The notes: generated by a model from the sequence alone, not told the origin. 39,876 nt of DNA from Prochlorococcus sp. AG-418-G23 (GCA_003214195.1 QCLY01000012.1:1-39876); one strand, 5' to 3'. Shown: positions 1-9,750, counted from the stretch's first letter. Numbers and translations are program-made.

Positions 1-207
1 ATAAGCTTATTTAAACTTGGATATAGTGCCAAAGTCAGATTAACAAGACTAAGAGAAATTCAAGAATCATTCTCATACGAAAAATATCGATTCAATGTCT
101 TGGCAAATAGGTTTGATGATTTATTTTCCGCTGAAGGAGAGCAAAGATTTATGAAGGATCAGGATCAAATAATTTCTAGGGACATTATCAGAGTAATATG
201 GCGTTGA
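1..207 (+). CDS. C-terminal fragment of an unknown protein (5' end outside the window)
   Basis: An open frame runs from base 1 to a TGA at 205-207, giving the last 68 residues of a protein whose start lies left of the window. The visible part is rich in charged residues (Arg, Glu, Asp, Lys) and reads as soluble and mostly helical, with no membrane segment and no motif I recognise. It ends in RDIIRVIWR. A short hairpin followed by a T-rich stretch (213-230) lies directly after the stop, as expected at the end of a real transcript. I do not recognise the family; a small conserved cyanobacterial protein, possibly connected with cell division, is only a guess. Confidence 0.55.
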   Translation: MSLFKLGYSAKVRLTRLREIQESFSYEKYRFNVLANRFDDLFSAEGEQRFMKDQDQIISRDIIRVIWR

Positions 208-212
208 TATGG

Positions 213-230
213 ATGATCTAGGATCATTTT
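213..230 (+). terminator. Candidate intrinsic terminator after the partial gene
   Basis: ATGATC (213-218), loop TAG, GATCAT (222-227), followed by TTT and further T-rich sequence up to 250. The stem is only 6 bp, so it is weak, but it sits immediately behind a stop codon. It also lies in the 54-base leader of por and could be part of that mRNA instead. Confidence 0.4.
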
Positions 231-261
231 CTTTCATCATTTTTTTATTAATTTTTCGCTA

Positions 262-1262
262 GTGAGTCAGAACATTAAAGGCCTAGTCCTCATTACAGGA
301 ACAACTTCAGGAGTTGGATTAAATACTCTAAAACCTCTTATAAGATTTGGATGGGAAATCATAGCTGTTAATCGATCAAATAAAAGAGCTATATCTGCAG
401 CTAAGGAATTCTTAACAAAAGAGGAATTTAAAAATATAAATTTTATAGAAATAGATCTCTCTAACTTGGATGATGTAAGAAAAGGTTGCAATGAAATATT
501 AGATAGATTTAAAAAACCAATAAATTCTCTTATTTGTAATGCAGCAGTTTATAAGCCGAGACTAAAGAGGCCTGAAAGATCTCCTCAGGGTTTTGAGAAC
601 TCTATGGCAGTCAATCATTTTGGACATTTTCTTATGATAAATTTGCTGATAGAAAATATTTTATCTTCAGAAAGAGAAATTTTTTTAAATGGAAAAGCCA
701 CTCTATTCAAGCCAAGAATTACAGTTTTAGGTACTGTAACAGCTAATTATTCAGAACTTGGAGGGAGGATCCCCATTCCTGCTCCTGCTGATCTAGGAGA
801 CTTATCTGGATTTAAAAATGGTTTTTTATCTCCAATAAGTATGGCGAATGGAAAGAAATTCAAACCAGGGAAGGCTTATAAGGATAGTAAACTTTGTAAT
901 ATGGTGACTGTTCAGGAATTATCAAAAAGATATCCTACAGATAAAATTATTGTTAATTCTTTATATCCTGGATGTGTCGCTGATACTAAACTTTTTAGAG
1001 ATACTCCTTGGTTATTTAGATTCCTTTTCCCAATCTTTCAAAAGTTCATAACAAAAGGATACGTTTCACAAAGATTGGCAGGAGAGCGGGTAGCTAAGGT
1101 GGCAACCTATAAAGAATTTGCTAAACCATCAGTCCATTGGAGCTGGGGAAATCGTCAGAAAACTGGTAGAAAAGCTTTTTCTCAAAAGCTGTCAAAAAGA
1201 ATAATTGATACTAAGACCTCTAAACAAACTTATGATCTAACAAAACAATTGGTCGGATTAGA

Positions 1263-1266
<4 letters not shown>
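262..1266 (+). CDS. por: Light-dependent protochlorophyllide oxidoreductase (LPOR)
   Basis: Reduces ring D of protochlorophyllide to chlorophyllide with NADPH and light. The protein is 334 aa, normal for cyanobacterial LPOR. It is a short-chain dehydrogenase: nucleotide-binding TGTTSGVG at residues 12-19, NAA motif after Cys92, and the catalytic pair in YKDSK (Tyr206, Lys210). The LPOR-specific features are Cys212 and Cys238 and the hydrophobic Trp/Phe-rich segment around 248-262 that ordinary SDRs lack. The start is a GTG at 262; no ATG gives the family N-terminus. It converges on chlL, with stop codons only a few bases apart inside a shared palindrome. The same reaction is catalysed in the dark by the oppositely oriented chlL/chlN/chlB genes, so the locus holds both enzymes. 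Confidence 0.97.
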
Positions 1267-2160
<894 letters not shown>

Positions 2161-2352
2161 TTAAAGCTAAAAAAACACATTTCTGTTTATATTCTTGCAG
2201 CGTAAATACACATGAAATATGTTTCTAAACAAATATGTATTCAATTGTATTAAAAGCGGGAAATATGTTTTTATAACTGGATTTTTAGGATCTAATTTAT
2301 TAGATTATGAGTGAAAATACTCATGACTTAATTATAGTTTATTAGTAAAAAA
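2161..2352 (-). promoter_or_regulatory. chlB-chlL intergenic region with two adjacent palindromes
   Basis: The gap between chlB and chlL contains a hairpin ATGAGT (2307-2312), loop GAAAAT, ACTCAT (2319-2324), and right beside it ATCTAAT (2290-2296), TT, ATTAGAT (2299-2305). Both lie just downstream of chlB and could end or stabilise its mRNA. The rest (2161-2289) is A/T-rich leader for chlL; I cannot name a promoter in it with confidence. Confidence 0.4.
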
Positions 2353-3924
2353 TTAACTGAAATATGCCTTTGCGTCGTAAAGAGTTTCATCGCTTATCTC
2401 TGGAATTCCTCTCAAGATTGCGTATTTTTCAGTATTTGTTTTAACTTTACCTCTTACAAAAAATGGAACTTTTGTTAATTCAGCTCTACCAGATTCAGTC
2501 CAGATAATTCCTTCTTTACTATTTTTTTCTTTTTTTTCGTCAGAATTTAAAATGTCCTTTGTATTTGTCGCTGTATGTCCTAAATGGCTTTGATGACCAT
2601 CAACAAACTCAAAGTCATGTTTGAACATATCAATAAGATGCTCTTCTAAGCCCATCATTAGGGGATGTACCCAGTCATCAAAAATCACATTTGCTCCTTC
2701 CCATCCCATTTGCGGGCTATATCTTGCAGGCACATCTTGAACATGCATTGGTGTACTAATTACTGAGCATGGAATGCCGAGTCTTTTCGCACTATGCCTT
2801 TCCATTTGGGTCCCTAAAACTAGTTCAGGGGCGGCTCTTTTCATGGCATCTTCCACTTCTAAATAATTGTTAGTTATCAGAGCTTCTACATTTAGATCTT
2901 TTGCAGTAGCTCTTACTTGCCTGGCCATCTCCCTGCTGTATGTTCCAAGACCCACTACTTCAAAACCCAATTCTTCCTTAGCAATTTTGGCTGCTGCAAT
3001 TGCATGTGTTCCATCACCAAAAATAAAAACTCTTTTGCCAGTTAGATAATTTGAGTCAACTGATTTTGAGTACCAAGGAAGTTTTGATTTATTTTCTAAT
3101 TCTTTTTTATTCGTCAAAGGAAGATCTAATTTCTTATGAACTTCATTTATAAATTCAATTGTATTTTTTATTCCAATTGGAATAGTGTTTGTATATTCCA
3201 TTCCAAAGTTCCGTTTAAGCCATTCGCATGATGCTTCCGCAATTTCTGGATAAAGACAAATATTTATTTCAGCATCAATTAGTCTTTCAATATCATCTGG
3301 ACTAGCACCTAATGGAGCAACTACGTTTGTATCTATTCCCTGTTCTGAAAGGATGCGTTGGATTTCGATTACATCATCTCTGCATCTAAATCCTAGTAAT
3401 GAAGGGCCAAGTATATTAACTTTTGGTCTACGCCCAAATTCCTTCCACCTTAGAGGACTTATTTTCTCTGAATAGCTTACTTTTTCTTTTAAAAGGGTTC
3501 TTGTTAGTTGATAAAAGGTTTCTGAGGCCCCCCAATTTTCTTTCTTGCTATAAGCAGGTAATTCAAGATTCACAATCGGCATATCAAACCCCATCCCTTT
3601 CGCAAGTGCTCCAGGTTGGTCTTGGATAAGTTCTGCTGTACAACTTTCTCCGACTAAAAGAGTTTTAGGTTTGAATCGTTCAACTGCTTCCTTAATATTT
3701 TTCTTTACCAATTCAGCTGTATCGCCTCCAAGGTCTCTAGCCTGAAAAGTTGTGTAAGTTACTGGAGGCCTTTGCCCCCTCCTCTCGATCATTGTAAAGA
3801 GAAGATCTGCATATGTATCTCCTTGGGGGGCATGAAGCACATAATGAATGTCTTTCATTGACGAGGCAATTCTCATAGCACCAACATGTGGTGGTCCTTC
3901 ATAAGTCCAAAGAGTTAATTCCAT
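2353..3924 (-). CDS. chlB: Light-independent protochlorophyllide reductase subunit ChlB
   Basis: One half of the NifDK-like catalytic heterotetramer of DPOR, which binds protochlorophyllide and the [4Fe-4S] NB cluster. At 523 aa it has the usual length. Asp36 (in HAPQGD) is the unusual fourth ligand of the NB cluster, the other three being cysteines of ChlN. The C-terminal part has the typical extra domain ending in the substrate-binding helix ([17 protein letters not shown]). It starts 5 bases after the chlN stop on the same strand, so the two subunits are almost certainly co-transcribed and perhaps translationally coupled. Confidence 0.98.
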   Translation of the reverse strand: MELTLWTYEGPPHVGAMRIASSMKDIHYVLHAPQGDTYADLLFTMIERRGQRPPVTYTTFQARDLGGDTAELVKKNIKEAVERFKPKTLLVGESCTAELIQDQPGALAKGMGFDMPIVNLELPAYSKKENWGASETFYQLTRTLLKEKVSYSEKISPLRWKEFGRRPKVNILGPSLLGFRCRDDVIEIQRILSEQGIDTNVVAPLGASPDDIERLIDAEINICLYPEIAEASCEWLKRNFGMEYTNTIPIGIKNTIEFINEVHKKLDLPLTNKKELENKSKLPWYSKSVDSNYLTGKRVFIFGDGTHAIAAAKIAKEELGFEVVGLGTYSREMARQVRATAKDLNVEALITNNYLEVEDAMKRAAPELVLGTQMERHSAKRLGIPCSVISTPMHVQDVPARYSPQMGWEGANVIFDDWVHPLMMGLEEHLIDMFKHDFEFVDGHQSHLGHTATNTKDILNSDEKKEKNSKEGIIWTESGRAELTKVPFFVRGKVKTNTEKYAILRGIPEISDETLYDAKAYFS

Positions 3925-3929
3925 AGTTT

Positions 3930-5195
<1,266 letters not shown>

Positions 5196-5344
5196 TCAAG
5201 AGCTTATATTTCAAGCTTGCATAAACTTTTTAATTTAAGAAAGTAATTAATAAGTTCTCTTACAAAATGAACACATTTAAAAAACTTATATGAATGTTTA
5301 AATACTTAAATGGGAATTATGAAAAAAAACTTTTGGGGTGTATT

Positions 5345-5713
5345 TTAATTTCTGTAGAAGGAATTCCCTTGACTTATTTTTGAAATCTTCCACACATTTC
5401 TAGCTATTTTCGTTGCTAATAATCCTGCTCTTTCTAACTTAGATTTCCCTGGCTTTGCCCCAATTAATGCTGTCACTTCTGAAGTGGTTAAAGGTGCTCC
5501 AGTATTTATAGCTAATTGCGTTAACTCTAATCTATCTCTAAGGTTCTTAAGATTTACCTTCTCAATTTTATCTTCTTCTAACCAACTAAAAGATGGGTCT
5601 TTCTGAGATAGTTTTTGCATTAAGCTTAGGCTAACTAATCCAAGAGTTTGATCAGGAGTTAATTCTTTTTCAGTGCCAGAAACATTTGGTTCTTTTTTTT
5701 GAGAAGTTCCCAT
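5345..5713 (-). CDS. Conserved small protein, possible winged-helix fold, divergent from csoS1D
   Basis: A 122-aa soluble protein of unknown function. The first 20 residues are polar and probably disordered. Residues ~70-115 (LTTSEVTALIGAKPG followed by KLERAGLLATKIARNVWKI) have the rhythm of a helix-turn-helix plus wing: a segment choosing between helices, an LIGAKPG turn and a basic strand with a Trp. That is a pattern impression, not a recognised family. It lies between chlN and csoS1D, is divergent from csoS1D, and shares a 97-base intergenic region with it. No signal peptide or membrane segment is visible. Its position could mean a role in regulating the carboxysome or chlorophyll genes, which is inference only. 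Confidence 0.75.
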   Translation of the reverse strand: MGTSQKKEPNVSGTEKELTPDQTLGLVSLSLMQKLSQKDPSFSWLEEDKIEKVNLKNLRDRLELTQLAINTGAPLTTSEVTALIGAKPGKSKLERAGLLATKIARNVWKISKISQGNSFYRN

Positions 5714-5796
5714 AAAAATGAATATCTTTTACTTGAACTTATCGTTTTGTGGGAAGCATGCAAGTAAATTTAATAGAAAAAATGAACCATTATCCG

Positions 5797-5803
5797 TTAT
5801 AGT
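5797..5803. promoter_or_regulatory. Symmetric -10-like element between csoS1D and its divergent neighbour
   Basis: TATAGT at 5798-5803 on the + strand lies 7 bases before the csoS1D ATG at 5811, so a transcript from it would be leaderless or nearly so. Read on the other strand, TATAAC lies over the same bases and would serve the gene starting at 5713 with a leader of roughly 80 bases. No good -35 is visible for either direction. Confidence 0.35.
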
Positions 5804-5810
5804 CGCGTGA

Positions 5811-6581
5811 ATGGAACCAACTTCTAGTTTAAACAGAGGAGAACGAAAAAAAGGCAGTTCTCTTGTCACAGGATCTGAGGTGCAATCTCAGGCCAGTGGT
5901 GCAAGCTGTTTTATTACAACTGATTCAGAAAAGTCTTTGGTGTCCAGACAAGCAAGTCAAGTTGAGCAAATTGAGTTGAGAACATATGTTTTTTTGGATT
6001 CTCTTCAACCTCAATTAGCTGCATATATGGGGACGGTTAGTAGAGGTTTTTTACCTATACCTGGAGATTCATGCCTTTGGATGGAAGTCTCACCTGGGAT
6101 GGCCGTGCATAGAGTCACTGATATTGCATTAAAAGCAAGTAATGTAAGACTTGGTCAGATGATTGTTGAAAGAGCATTTGGCTCTCTTGCTCTTTATCAC
6201 AAAGATCAAAGTACTGTTTTACATTCTGGTGATGTTGTTCTAGATGCTATTGGGAGTGAAGTTAGAAAAAGAACCAAACCTTCAACGAGTTGGACAGAAG
6301 TTATTCGAGCTATTACTCCAGATCATGCTGTTTTAATTAATAGACAAAACAGAAGTGGATCAATGATTCAATCTGGAATGAGCATGTTTATATTAGAAAC
6401 TGAACCAGCTGGGTATGTCTTAAAAGCAGCAAATGAAGCAGAAAAAGCATCAAATATAACTGTTGTTGATGTAAAGGCAGTTGGCGCTTTCGGTAGATTA
6501 ACTCTCGCTGGGAAAGAAGGAGATGTAGAAGAAGCAGCGGCCGCTGCTATAAGAGCAATTGATGAAATTTCAAATTATTGA
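5811..6581 (+). CDS. csoS1D: Carboxysome shell protein CsoS1D (tandem BMC-domain trimer)
   Basis: A minor shell protein of the alpha-carboxysome. Family knowledge: it has two BMC domains per chain, forms pseudohexameric trimers that stack face to face, and has a large central pore that can be open or closed, thought to pass RuBP and 3-PGA. The 256-aa length fits. Residues 1-50 are polar, Ser-rich and probably disordered; the first BMC domain covers ~52-150 and the second ~155-256. The second ends in ...[19 protein letters not shown], a typical BMC helix. It precedes the main cso operon and is separated from it by the oppositely oriented rdgB gene. It is therefore transcribed separately, consistent with a low-copy shell component. 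Confidence 0.96.
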   Translation: MEPTSSLNRGERKKGSSLVTGSEVQSQASGASCFITTDSEKSLVSRQASQVEQIELRTYVFLDSLQPQLAAYMGTVSRGFLPIPGDSCLWMEVSPGMAVHRVTDIALKASNVRLGQMIVERAFGSLALYHKDQSTVLHSGDVVLDAIGSEVRKRTKPSTSWTEVIRAITPDHAVLINRQNRSGSMIQSGMSMFILETEPAGYVLKAANEAEKASNITVVDVKAVGAFGRLTLAGKEGDVEEAAAAAIRAIDEISNY

Positions 6582-6587
6582 TAATTT
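6572..6587. terminator. A/T-rich palindrome across the csoS1D stop codon
   Basis: AAATTAT (6572-6578), TG, ATAATTT (6581-6587): a perfect 7-bp inverted repeat spanning the csoS1D TGA (6579-6581) and reaching to the end of convergent rdgB. It is followed by a T-rich stretch on the + strand. Possible bidirectional 3' end, but the all-A/U stem makes it weak. Confidence 0.3.
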
Positions 6588-6588
6588 T

Positions 6589-7173
6589 CTAATTTAAACC
6601 AATTTCTTTTTTGAGGTAAGGTGACATAATTTTGGCAGCTTTACCTCTACTACCTAATTTATTTAATTGTGATTGTGAGAGCTCACCGTAAACACAGTTA
6701 GACTCTTTTACCCAAAAAATAGATTCGAATTCCCCGTTTGGATATTTGGGGTTCTTAAGAATTTCTCCCCAGCATATTCCTGTTGTATCTTTAATTAAGT
6801 TTCCTGAGGGATCGCACAAAACCATACAACTTATAAATCTTGCACTCCTATAAGGACTATCAGAAAGTTCATTAATTAATTTTTTAATTTTCTCATCATT
6901 AGTTTTGGCATATCGAGCAGAATAAATTCCTGGCCGACCATCTAAAACATCTACTTCAAGACCCGAGTCATCAGCTAATGCCCAAGTTTTAGTCTCTAAA
7001 GCAGCTGCTTTTGCTTTTAGAAGTGCATTCTCAAAATATGTGTTTCCAGTCTCTTCGACATTTAAATATTCTGGTTGCTTCTGAACCTTTAAAGACAAAA
7101 CATCCAGCATCTCTGAAATTTCAGATACTTTTCTTTGATTGCCACTAGCAATAGTTAGAACTGGAAGGTTCAA
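6589..7173 (-). CDS. rdgB: Non-canonical purine NTP pyrophosphatase (RdgB/HAM1 family)
   Basis: Hydrolyses ITP, dITP and XTP to monophosphates, keeping deaminated purines out of nucleic acids. The 194-aa protein shows SGNQRK at 10-15 (the family S/T-x-N-x-x-K start) and the DDSGLEVDVLDGRPGIYSAR signature around residues 67-86. The start is a TTG at 7173, which puts the first beta-strand at the correct distance. The gene lies on the - strand between csoS1D and csoS1, an arrangement I recall from Prochlorococcus carboxysome loci. Its job in the locus is unknown; linkage to carboxysome function has been suggested only by position. The C-terminal part (SQSQLNKLGSRGKAAK) matches the family. Confidence 0.93.
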   Translation of the reverse strand: MNLPVLTIASGNQRKVSEISEMLDVLSLKVQKQPEYLNVEETGNTYFENALLKAKAAALETKTWALADDSGLEVDVLDGRPGIYSARYAKTNDEKIKKLINELSDSPYRSARFISCMVLCDPSGNLIKDTTGICWGEILKNPKYPNGEFESIFWVKESNCVYGELSQSQLNKLGSRGKAAKIMSPYLKKEIGLN

Positions 7174-7220
7174 AATAATAAATAAATTTATTGTGAATAT
7201 TATCTTACTTCAAAGCTTGA

Positions 7221-7277
7221 TACGGAGACAGGAAAGGTTGAACATTCCACACCTGTGTAGACAGGGCCTGCCTCGTA
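7221..7277. other. G/C-richer stem-loop region upstream of csoS1
   Basis: TACGGAGACAGG (7221-7232) can pair with CCTGCCTCGTA (7267-7277), leaving one bulged G and one A-C mismatch. Its loop contains the first copy of a 14-mer repeat (7238-7251) and a nested hairpin CCTGT (7252-7256), GTAG, ACAGG (7261-7265). The block is clearly richer in G+C than the flanking A/T-rich DNA. It could be a structured leader for rdgB (- strand), a small RNA or a protein-binding site; I recognise no RNA family. Confidence 0.4.
7238..7251 (+). repeat. 14-mer direct repeat, copy 1 (TTGAACATTCCACA)
   Basis: Exact match to 7469-7482, 231 bases downstream. Both copies are followed after a short gap by GTAGACA (7257-7263 here, 7494-7500 at the second copy). 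Confidence 0.75.
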
Positions 7278-7348
7278 CGGAAATAACATAATGTAAATTT
7301 TTTCTTAACACAACAGTATGTTTTGATGCACTAACTAATTTGCATAAG

Positions 7349-7446
7349 TATTGACATATCAATAGTACCAAGGGTGATAAGTTTAACTTATGAATGATAG
7401 AAAAAACATTAATGGAGATTTTGTCGAAAACGCTTGACTTATAAGT
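7349..7446 (+). promoter_or_regulatory. csoS1 operon promoter/operator region with dyads
   Basis: This part of the 327-base rdgB-csoS1 gap contains TATTGA (7349-7354), CATA, TCAATA (7359-7364), overlapping a -35-like TTGACA at 7351-7356. Next comes the dyad ATAAGTT (7377-7383), T, AACTTAT (7385-7391), which has the form ATAAG-N5-CTTAT with T-N11-A spacing, as in LysR-type operators. Then the palindrome ACTTATAAGT lies at 7437-7446, with a -10-like TATAAG at 7440-7445. If that -10 is used, transcription starts near 7452 and the dyad is centred about 68 bases upstream. This fits RbcR/CbbR-type activation, but the regulator and the start site are inferred. Confidence 0.5.
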
Positions 7447-7468
7447 ACTTAATGAAGCATTCTTCGAA

Positions 7469-7482
7469 TTGAACATTCCACA
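7469..7482 (+). repeat. 14-mer direct repeat, copy 2, in the csoS1 leader
   Basis: TTGAACATTCCACA, identical to 7238-7251, ending 18 bases before the csoS1 ATG at 7501. It would lie in the 5' leader if transcription starts near 7452. There is no Shine-Dalgarno sequence between it and the ATG. Confidence 0.75.
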
Positions 7483-7500
7483 TTTAGTATTTAGTAGACA

Positions 7501-7812
7501 ATGGCTACAGAAACAATGGGTATCGCTCTCGGCATGATCGAGACACGCGGACTTGTACCTGCAATCGAAGCAGCAGACGCAATGACAAAGGCAGCAGAAG
7601 TTCGCCTTATTGGTCGTGAATTCGTAGGTGGCGGTTATGTCACAGTATTAGTTAGAGGCGAAACAGGCGCAGTTAACGCAGCTGTAAGAGCTGGTGCTGA
7701 TGCTTGTGAAAGAGTTGGTGACGGTTTAGTTGCAGCTCACATTATTGCTCGTCCTCATAGAGAAGTTGAACCTGCTCTTGGTAACGGTGAATTTCTTGGT
7801 CAAAAGGACTAA
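7501..7812 (+). CDS. csoS1: Major alpha-carboxysome shell hexamer protein CsoS1
   Basis: A single BMC-domain protein of 103 aa that forms the hexagonal tiles of the shell facets, with a small pore for bicarbonate and other anions. The sequence is near-invariant for the family: MGIALGMIETRGLVPAIEAA at the start, VRLIGREFVGGGYVTVLVRG in the core, and AHIIARPHREVEP near the end. It is the first gene of the main operon and is followed by rbcL after a hairpin. Its composition is unlike the surroundings: the first 60 bases hold 31 G or C. This probably reflects selected codons in a very highly expressed gene rather than recent transfer, because rbcL shows a milder form of the same bias. Confidence 0.98.
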   Translation: MATETMGIALGMIETRGLVPAIEAADAMTKAAEVRLIGREFVGGGYVTVLVRGETGAVNAAVRAGADACERVGDGLVAAHIIARPHREVEPALGNGEFLGQKD

Positions 7813-7821
7813 TTAAGTAAA

Positions 7822-7841
7822 GCAAAATTTGTAAATTTTGC
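7822..7841 (+). other. Intercistronic hairpin csoS1-rbcL
   Basis: GCAAAATTT (7822-7830), GT, AAATTTTGC (7833-7841): a perfect 9-bp inverted repeat just after the csoS1 stop. No continuous T tract follows, so it may protect the csoS1 3' end or act as a processing or attenuation site rather than stop transcription. Confidence 0.5.
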
Positions 7842-7881
7842 ACAATAATTATTTTCCCTAAACAGACCTAAATTTATCCTT

Positions 7882-9297
7882 ATGAGTAAGAAGTATGATG
7901 CAGGGGTAAAGGAGTACAGAGATACCTACTGGACTCCTGAATATGTACCCCTAGACACCGATTTATTAGCCTGTTTCAAATGTACAGGTCAAGAAGGTGT
8001 TCCCAGAGAAGAAGTTGCAGCAGCTGTTGCCGCTGAATCTTCAACAGGTACTTGGTCAACAGTTTGGTCCGAGTTACTTACAGATCTAGAATTTTATAAA
8101 GGACGTTGTTATCGAATCGAGGACGTTCCTGGAGATCCTGAAGCTTTTTATGCTTTTATTGCATATCCTTTAGATCTTTTTGAAGAAGGTTCTATTACAA
8201 ACGTATTAACATCTCTAGTAGGAAACGTTTTTGGATTTAAAGCTCTAAGACACTTACGTCTAGAAGATATTAGATTTCCAATCGCTTTCATCAAAACTTG
8301 CGGCGGTCCACCAAATGGAATCGTAGTTGAAAGAGATCGTCTAAACAAATATGGAAGACCTCTTCTTGGTTGTACCATTAAACCTAAATTAGGATTATCT
8401 GGTAAAAACTATGGTCGAGTTGTATATGAGTGCCTTAGAGGTGGTCTTGATTTAACGAAGGATGACGAGAATATAAACTCTCAGCCATTCCAACGTTGGA
8501 GAGAAAGATTTGAGTTTGTTGCAGAAGCAGTTAAACTTGCTCAACGAGAAACTGGAGAAGTTAAAGGTCACTATCTAAACTGTACTGCTAACACTCCTGA
8601 AGAACTCTACGAAAGAGCTGAATTTGCAAAAGAGCTAGATATGCCAATCATCATGCATGATTATATAACTGGTGGTTTTACTGCAAATACTGGATTAGCA
8701 AACTGGTGTCGTAAAAATGGCATGCTTCTTCATATTCATAGAGCGATGCATGCTGTTATTGATAGGCATCCAAAACACGGTATCCATTTCAGGGTTCTAG
8801 CAAAATGTTTGAGACTCTCCGGAGGAGATCAATTACATACTGGAACTGTTGTTGGAAAACTAGAAGGTGATCGTCAAACAACCCTTGGTTACATTGATAA
8901 CTTAAGAGAGTCATTTGTTCCTGAAGATAGATCAAGAGGTAACTTCTTTGATCAAGATTGGGGTTCAATGCCAGGAGTATTTGCTGTCGCATCAGGTGGT
9001 ATTCACGTATGGCATATGCCTGCACTCCTAGCGATTTTTGGAGATGATTCTTGTCTTCAGTTCGGTGGAGGAACACATGGTCATCCATGGGGTTCAGCCG
9101 CTGGAGCTGCAGCTAACAGAGTTGCTTTAGAAGCTTGTGTAAAAGCACGTAATGCTGGTCGCGAAATCGAAAAAGAGAGTAGAGACATTCTTATGGAAGC
9201 TGCTAAGCATAGTCCTGAATTAGCTATTGCTCTAGAAACTTGGAAGGAAATTAAGTTTGAGTTTGACACTGTCGACAAGCTTGATGTTCAGGGTTAA
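7882..9297 (+). CDS. rbcL: RuBisCO large subunit, form IA
   Basis: Catalytic subunit of ribulose-1,5-bisphosphate carboxylase/oxygenase, packed inside the carboxysome. The 471-aa sequence contains the first active-site lysine in TIKPKLGLS (Lys167) and the carbamylated lysine in LTKDDEN (Lys193), with the metal-binding Asp and Glu next to it. The HRAMHAV and [10 protein letters not shown] active-site segments and the [11 protein letters not shown] phosphate-binding loop are also present. Overall it looks like the proteobacterial-type form IA partner of alpha-carboxysomes, not the form IB of most freshwater cyanobacteria. It is flanked by hairpins on both sides, between csoS1 and rbcS. Confidence 0.99.
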   Translation: MSKKYDAGVKEYRDTYWTPEYVPLDTDLLACFKCTGQEGVPREEVAAAVAAESSTGTWSTVWSELLTDLEFYKGRCYRIEDVPGDPEAFYAFIAYPLDLFEEGSITNVLTSLVGNVFGFKALRHLRLEDIRFPIAFIKTCGGPPNGIVVERDRLNKYGRPLLGCTIKPKLGLSGKNYGRVVYECLRGGLDLTKDDENINSQPFQRWRERFEFVAEAVKLAQRETGEVKGHYLNCTANTPEELYERAEFAKELDMPIIMHDYITGGFTANTGLANWCRKNGMLLHIHRAMHAVIDRHPKHGIHFRVLAKCLRLSGGDQLHTGTVVGKLEGDRQTTLGYIDNLRESFVPEDRSRGNFFDQDWGSMPGVFAVASGGIHVWHMPALLAIFGDDSCLQFGGGTHGHPWGSAAGAAANRVALEACVKARNAGREIEKESRDILMEAAKHSPELAIALETWKEIKFEFDTVDKLDVQG

Positions 9298-9311
9298 CTC
9301 AAGTTTCGAAA

Positions 9312-9334
9312 TTGAGGAGATTTATTCTCCTCAA
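9312..9334 (+). other. Intercistronic hairpin rbcL-rbcS
   Basis: TTGAGGAGA (9312-9320), loop TTTAT, TCTCCTCAA (9326-9334): a perfect 9-bp stem. AAGT at 9301-9304 can add an outer stem with ACTT at 9335-9338. A second small hairpin, CTCGT (9347-9351), TTTT, ACGAG (9356-9360), follows. There is no T tract, so mRNA stabilisation or processing is more likely than termination. Confidence 0.6.
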
Positions 9335-9386
9335 ACTTATTAAAATCTCGTTTTTACGAGTAATTTCATTCACATTTTGATTAATT

Positions 9387-9728
9387 ATGCCTTTCCAGAG
9401 CACAGTAAGCGACTATCAAACAGTTGCAACCCTGGAAACATTCGGTTTTTTACCACCGATGACCCAGGAAGAAATATATGACCAAATTGCATACATAATT
9501 GCTCAAGGTTGGAGTCCTGTTATTGAGCATGTTCATCCTAGTGGATGTATGCAAACTTATTGGTCTTATTGGAAACTCCCATTTTTTGGGGAAAAAGATC
9601 TTAACTTGATCGTGAGCGAATTAGAGGCATGCCATAGAGCATACCCTGATCATCATGTAAGAATCATCGGATACGATGCTTACACTCAAAGTCAAGGAAC
9701 AGCTTTTGTAGTTTTCCAAGGACGTTAA
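9387..9728 (+). CDS. rbcS: RuBisCO small subunit, form IA
   Basis: The 113-aa small subunit capping the L8 core of the L8S8 holoenzyme. It shows the family's early FGFLPPMTQEEIYDQIAYII segment, the central YWSYWKLPFFGEKD motif and the C-terminal strands ending in AFVVFQGR. The length is typical for form IA, without the longer loops of plant subunits. It lies 89 bases after rbcL and is followed by a strong intrinsic terminator. Transcripts carrying csoS1-rbcL-rbcS should therefore greatly outnumber those that continue into csoS2. Confidence 0.99.
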   Translation: MPFQSTVSDYQTVATLETFGFLPPMTQEEIYDQIAYIIAQGWSPVIEHVHPSGCMQTYWSYWKLPFFGEKDLNLIVSELEACHRAYPDHHVRIIGYDAYTQSQGTAFVVFQGR

Positions 9729-9750
9729 AGCTACTTATCGTAGTTAATAT

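Noticed and set aside
7210-7476. An 88-codon open frame on the - strand in the rdgB-csoS1 gap
   Set aside because: It overlaps the promoter dyads and both 14-mer repeats, has no family resemblance and lacks a ribosome site. Open frames of this size occur by chance; the region is better explained as regulatory DNA.
7174-7500. NtcA binding site (GTA-N8-TAC) in the csoS1 promoter region
   Set aside because: No position with this spacing was found in the gap by eye; near matches have the wrong spacing.
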